DNA from: Bacteroidota bacterium
Lineage (GTDB): Bacteria > Bacteroidota > Ignavibacteria > SZUA-365
Assembly (NCBI GenBank): GCA_023432805.1
Contig: JAEYUG010000032.1
Location: 1-6,047 of the forward strand
DNA: 6,047 bases
Direction: 5' to 3'
Shown here: piece by piece, positions 5,327 through 6,047 of the stretch
How positions within the stretch are numbered: position 1 is the first letter of the stretch
How the letters are laid out: every line of letters begins with the position of its first letter
Notes under the pieces: model-generated
What the model was told of the DNA's origin: nothing
Database searches by the model: none
Seen by the model: only the letters and a program-made list of their open reading frames with translations
Made by a program: the position numbers and the translations under genes

Positions 5327-5707
5327 TCAAGATACGGAGATGGATCTCCGAAATGCAAGGGAGGTTGAAAGACCGGACGGATAGGTGCCTCCGATTGACC
5401 CCTGAGAAGATATCATGTTAGAGGTGTGGAAGAAGCCGGTGGAGACGTCAATGTGCTTCGGTGTGAAGGCTTCAGCCATGTGCTGCTGGGAGTACCGACC
5501 TTGCGCGTCGAACACCATGTCTTTCACAGTGGTGGTGACGGTGTACTCCATGACATTTTGTTCGGCGTAGAACACAACGACCGGTACGTTCGCGCGAGGG
5601 ATGAAGGCGGTTGACCCGAAATCAAAATACTGCTGTGCGGGTGCCGCGAGTGGGATCATCGCGAGGATGATCGCCTGGGCGATGCGTGTGAAACAGCGGT
5701 GTAGCAT
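5327..5707 (-). CDS. Small secreted protein of unknown function
   Basis: The predicted protein has 126 residues. Residues 1-24 form a signal peptide (MLHRCFTRIAQ, hydrophobic AIILAMIPLAA, cleavage site APA) followed by Gln25-Gln26, which matches the Bacteroidetes Q-rule. The mature part of about 102 residues begins QQYFDFGSTAF. It contains a short beta stretch (VPVVVFYAE, MEYTVTTTVKDMVFDAQGRY) and a Ser/Gly-rich tail ending RRSISVS. No catalytic motif, lipobox or sorting domain is seen, so it is probably periplasmic or released. The start ATG 5707 has AGGAGG four bases upstream. The gene lies 119 bp after the type IX secreted protein and 94 bp before the small lipoprotein gene, all in the same direction. 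I recognise no family. Confidence 0.8.
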   Translation of the reverse strand: MLHRCFTRIAQAIILAMIPLAAPAQQYFDFGSTAFIPRANVPVVVFYAEQNVMEYTVTTTVKDMVFDAQGRYSQQHMAEAFTPKHIDVSTGFFHTSNMISSQGSIGGTYPSGLSTSLAFRRSISVS

Positions 5708-5711
5708 ACAT

Positions 5712-5717
5712 CCTCCT
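5712..5717 (-). promoter_or_regulatory. Shine-Dalgarno sequence of the small secreted protein gene
   Basis: AGGAGG on the minus strand lies four bases before ATG 5707. An out-of-frame ATG (5709-5711) lies between the two but opens no useful frame, so 5707 is preferred. Confidence 0.7.
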
Positions 5718-5826
5718 ATGGGAAGGTGCGTGGATGCGAGCCGAAAGCGTTTCCTTCGGTCCGTTGCAGTGACTCTATGGTGTGCATCGGGGATATCGGG
5801 ACGGAGTCGAACGGACGAGCTGGTGA

Positions 5827-6047
5827 TCAGCGCAGGATGAGTCCCTTGCGCACGATGCGCACGGACGGTGTGGTCAGAGTGTAGAGATAGAGGCCGGAGG
5901 GCCAGGAGGCGGTGGACACAAGCCTCGTATGTCGCCCGGCAGCGAACAGGTCACCGGAGAAGACGGTTGCCATGTGTGCGCCGCTGATCGCATGGGCGGT
6001 GAGCGTCACGGCTGCAGGTTCGGGAAGCGTGAAGGAGAGCTGCAGCC
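5827..6047 (-). CDS. C-terminal type IX secretion (Por) sorting domain of a secreted protein (5' truncated)
   Basis: The visible 72 residues run from the right edge of the window to TGA at 5827-5829 and form one complete type A C-terminal sorting domain. The landmarks in order are LSFTLPEPAAVTLTAH (the 'f.lp.p..v.l.v' strand), SGAHMATVFSGDL ('G..v..l..g'), AAGRHT ('aG.h'), WPSGLYLYTL ('l.sGvYfy.l') and a basic end RKGLILR. In this family the domain directs export through the outer membrane by the type IX system and is usually cleaved, with the cargo left on the surface or released. The catalytic or binding part lies beyond the window, so its activity is unknown. GTG at 6009 is not a start; the frame continues to the edge. 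Confidence 0.9.
   Translation of the reverse strand, partial: LQLSFTLPEPAAVTLTAHAISGAHMATVFSGDLFAAGRHTRLVSTASWPSGLYLYTLTTPSVRIVRKGLILR

Noticed and set aside
5741..5759. Short inverted repeat CCGAA/TTCGG between the type IX cargo gene and the secreted protein gene
   Set aside because: Only five pairs with a nine-base loop and no T-run; too weak to call a terminator or operator.
5800..5818. GTTCGACTC on the minus strand, resembling a tRNA T-loop
   Set aside because: The flanking bases do not form a T-stem and no cloverleaf can be drawn; chance similarity.
1..6047. CRISPR array, retroelement/diversity-generating template repeat, insertion sequence
   Set aside because: No regularly spaced repeats, no transposase or reverse transcriptase sequence, and no terminal inverted repeats bordering a gene were found. 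The only exact longer repeat noted is the 18-base glycine-hinge sequence.

Overview
The window looks like the junction between a phage-derived tail module and ordinary chromosomal genes of a moderately high-GC member of the Bacteroidota/Chlorobiota (FCB) group. Four observations support that host range: a C-terminal type IX secretion (Por) sorting domain at the right edge, two signal peptides whose predicted cleavage leaves Gln at +1 (the 'Bacteroidetes Q-rule'), and two lipoproteins, one with an acidic Ser-Asp-Asp stretch right after the lipobox cysteine. I cannot name a genus. The lineage and the word 'prophage' are inferences, since no integrase, terminase, capsid gene or attachment site is visible.

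Left part (1-3020, plus strand): three tightly packed genes. The first is the 3' end of a protein that may be a tail-tip or baseplate component. The second is a 108-residue virion-type protein with a poly-glycine hinge and a small C-terminal beta domain. The third is a 534-residue tail-fibre-like protein with poly-glycine hinges around the widespread phage 'LTDTP...GLEF' module and an unrecognised C-terminal half that may bind a receptor. The third gene starts inside the second, so 59 bp are read in two frames. Its N-terminus reads as a classical Sec signal peptide, which is unexpected for a virion fibre.

Middle part (3021-4839): a convergent, locally AT-richer segment. It holds one minus-strand gene for a lipoprotein with seven recognisable beta-propeller repeats. 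It is flanked by gene-free stretches of about 250 and 510 bases that contain several inverted repeats. This could be cargo at the end of a prophage or ordinary host DNA.

Right part (4840-6047, minus strand): three co-directional genes for exported proteins. In transcription order they are the C-terminus of a type IX secreted protein, a 126-residue secreted protein of unknown function, and a 130-residue lipoprotein. A strong hairpin follows the last gene. The spacing (119 and 94 bp) allows an operon but also separate promoters.
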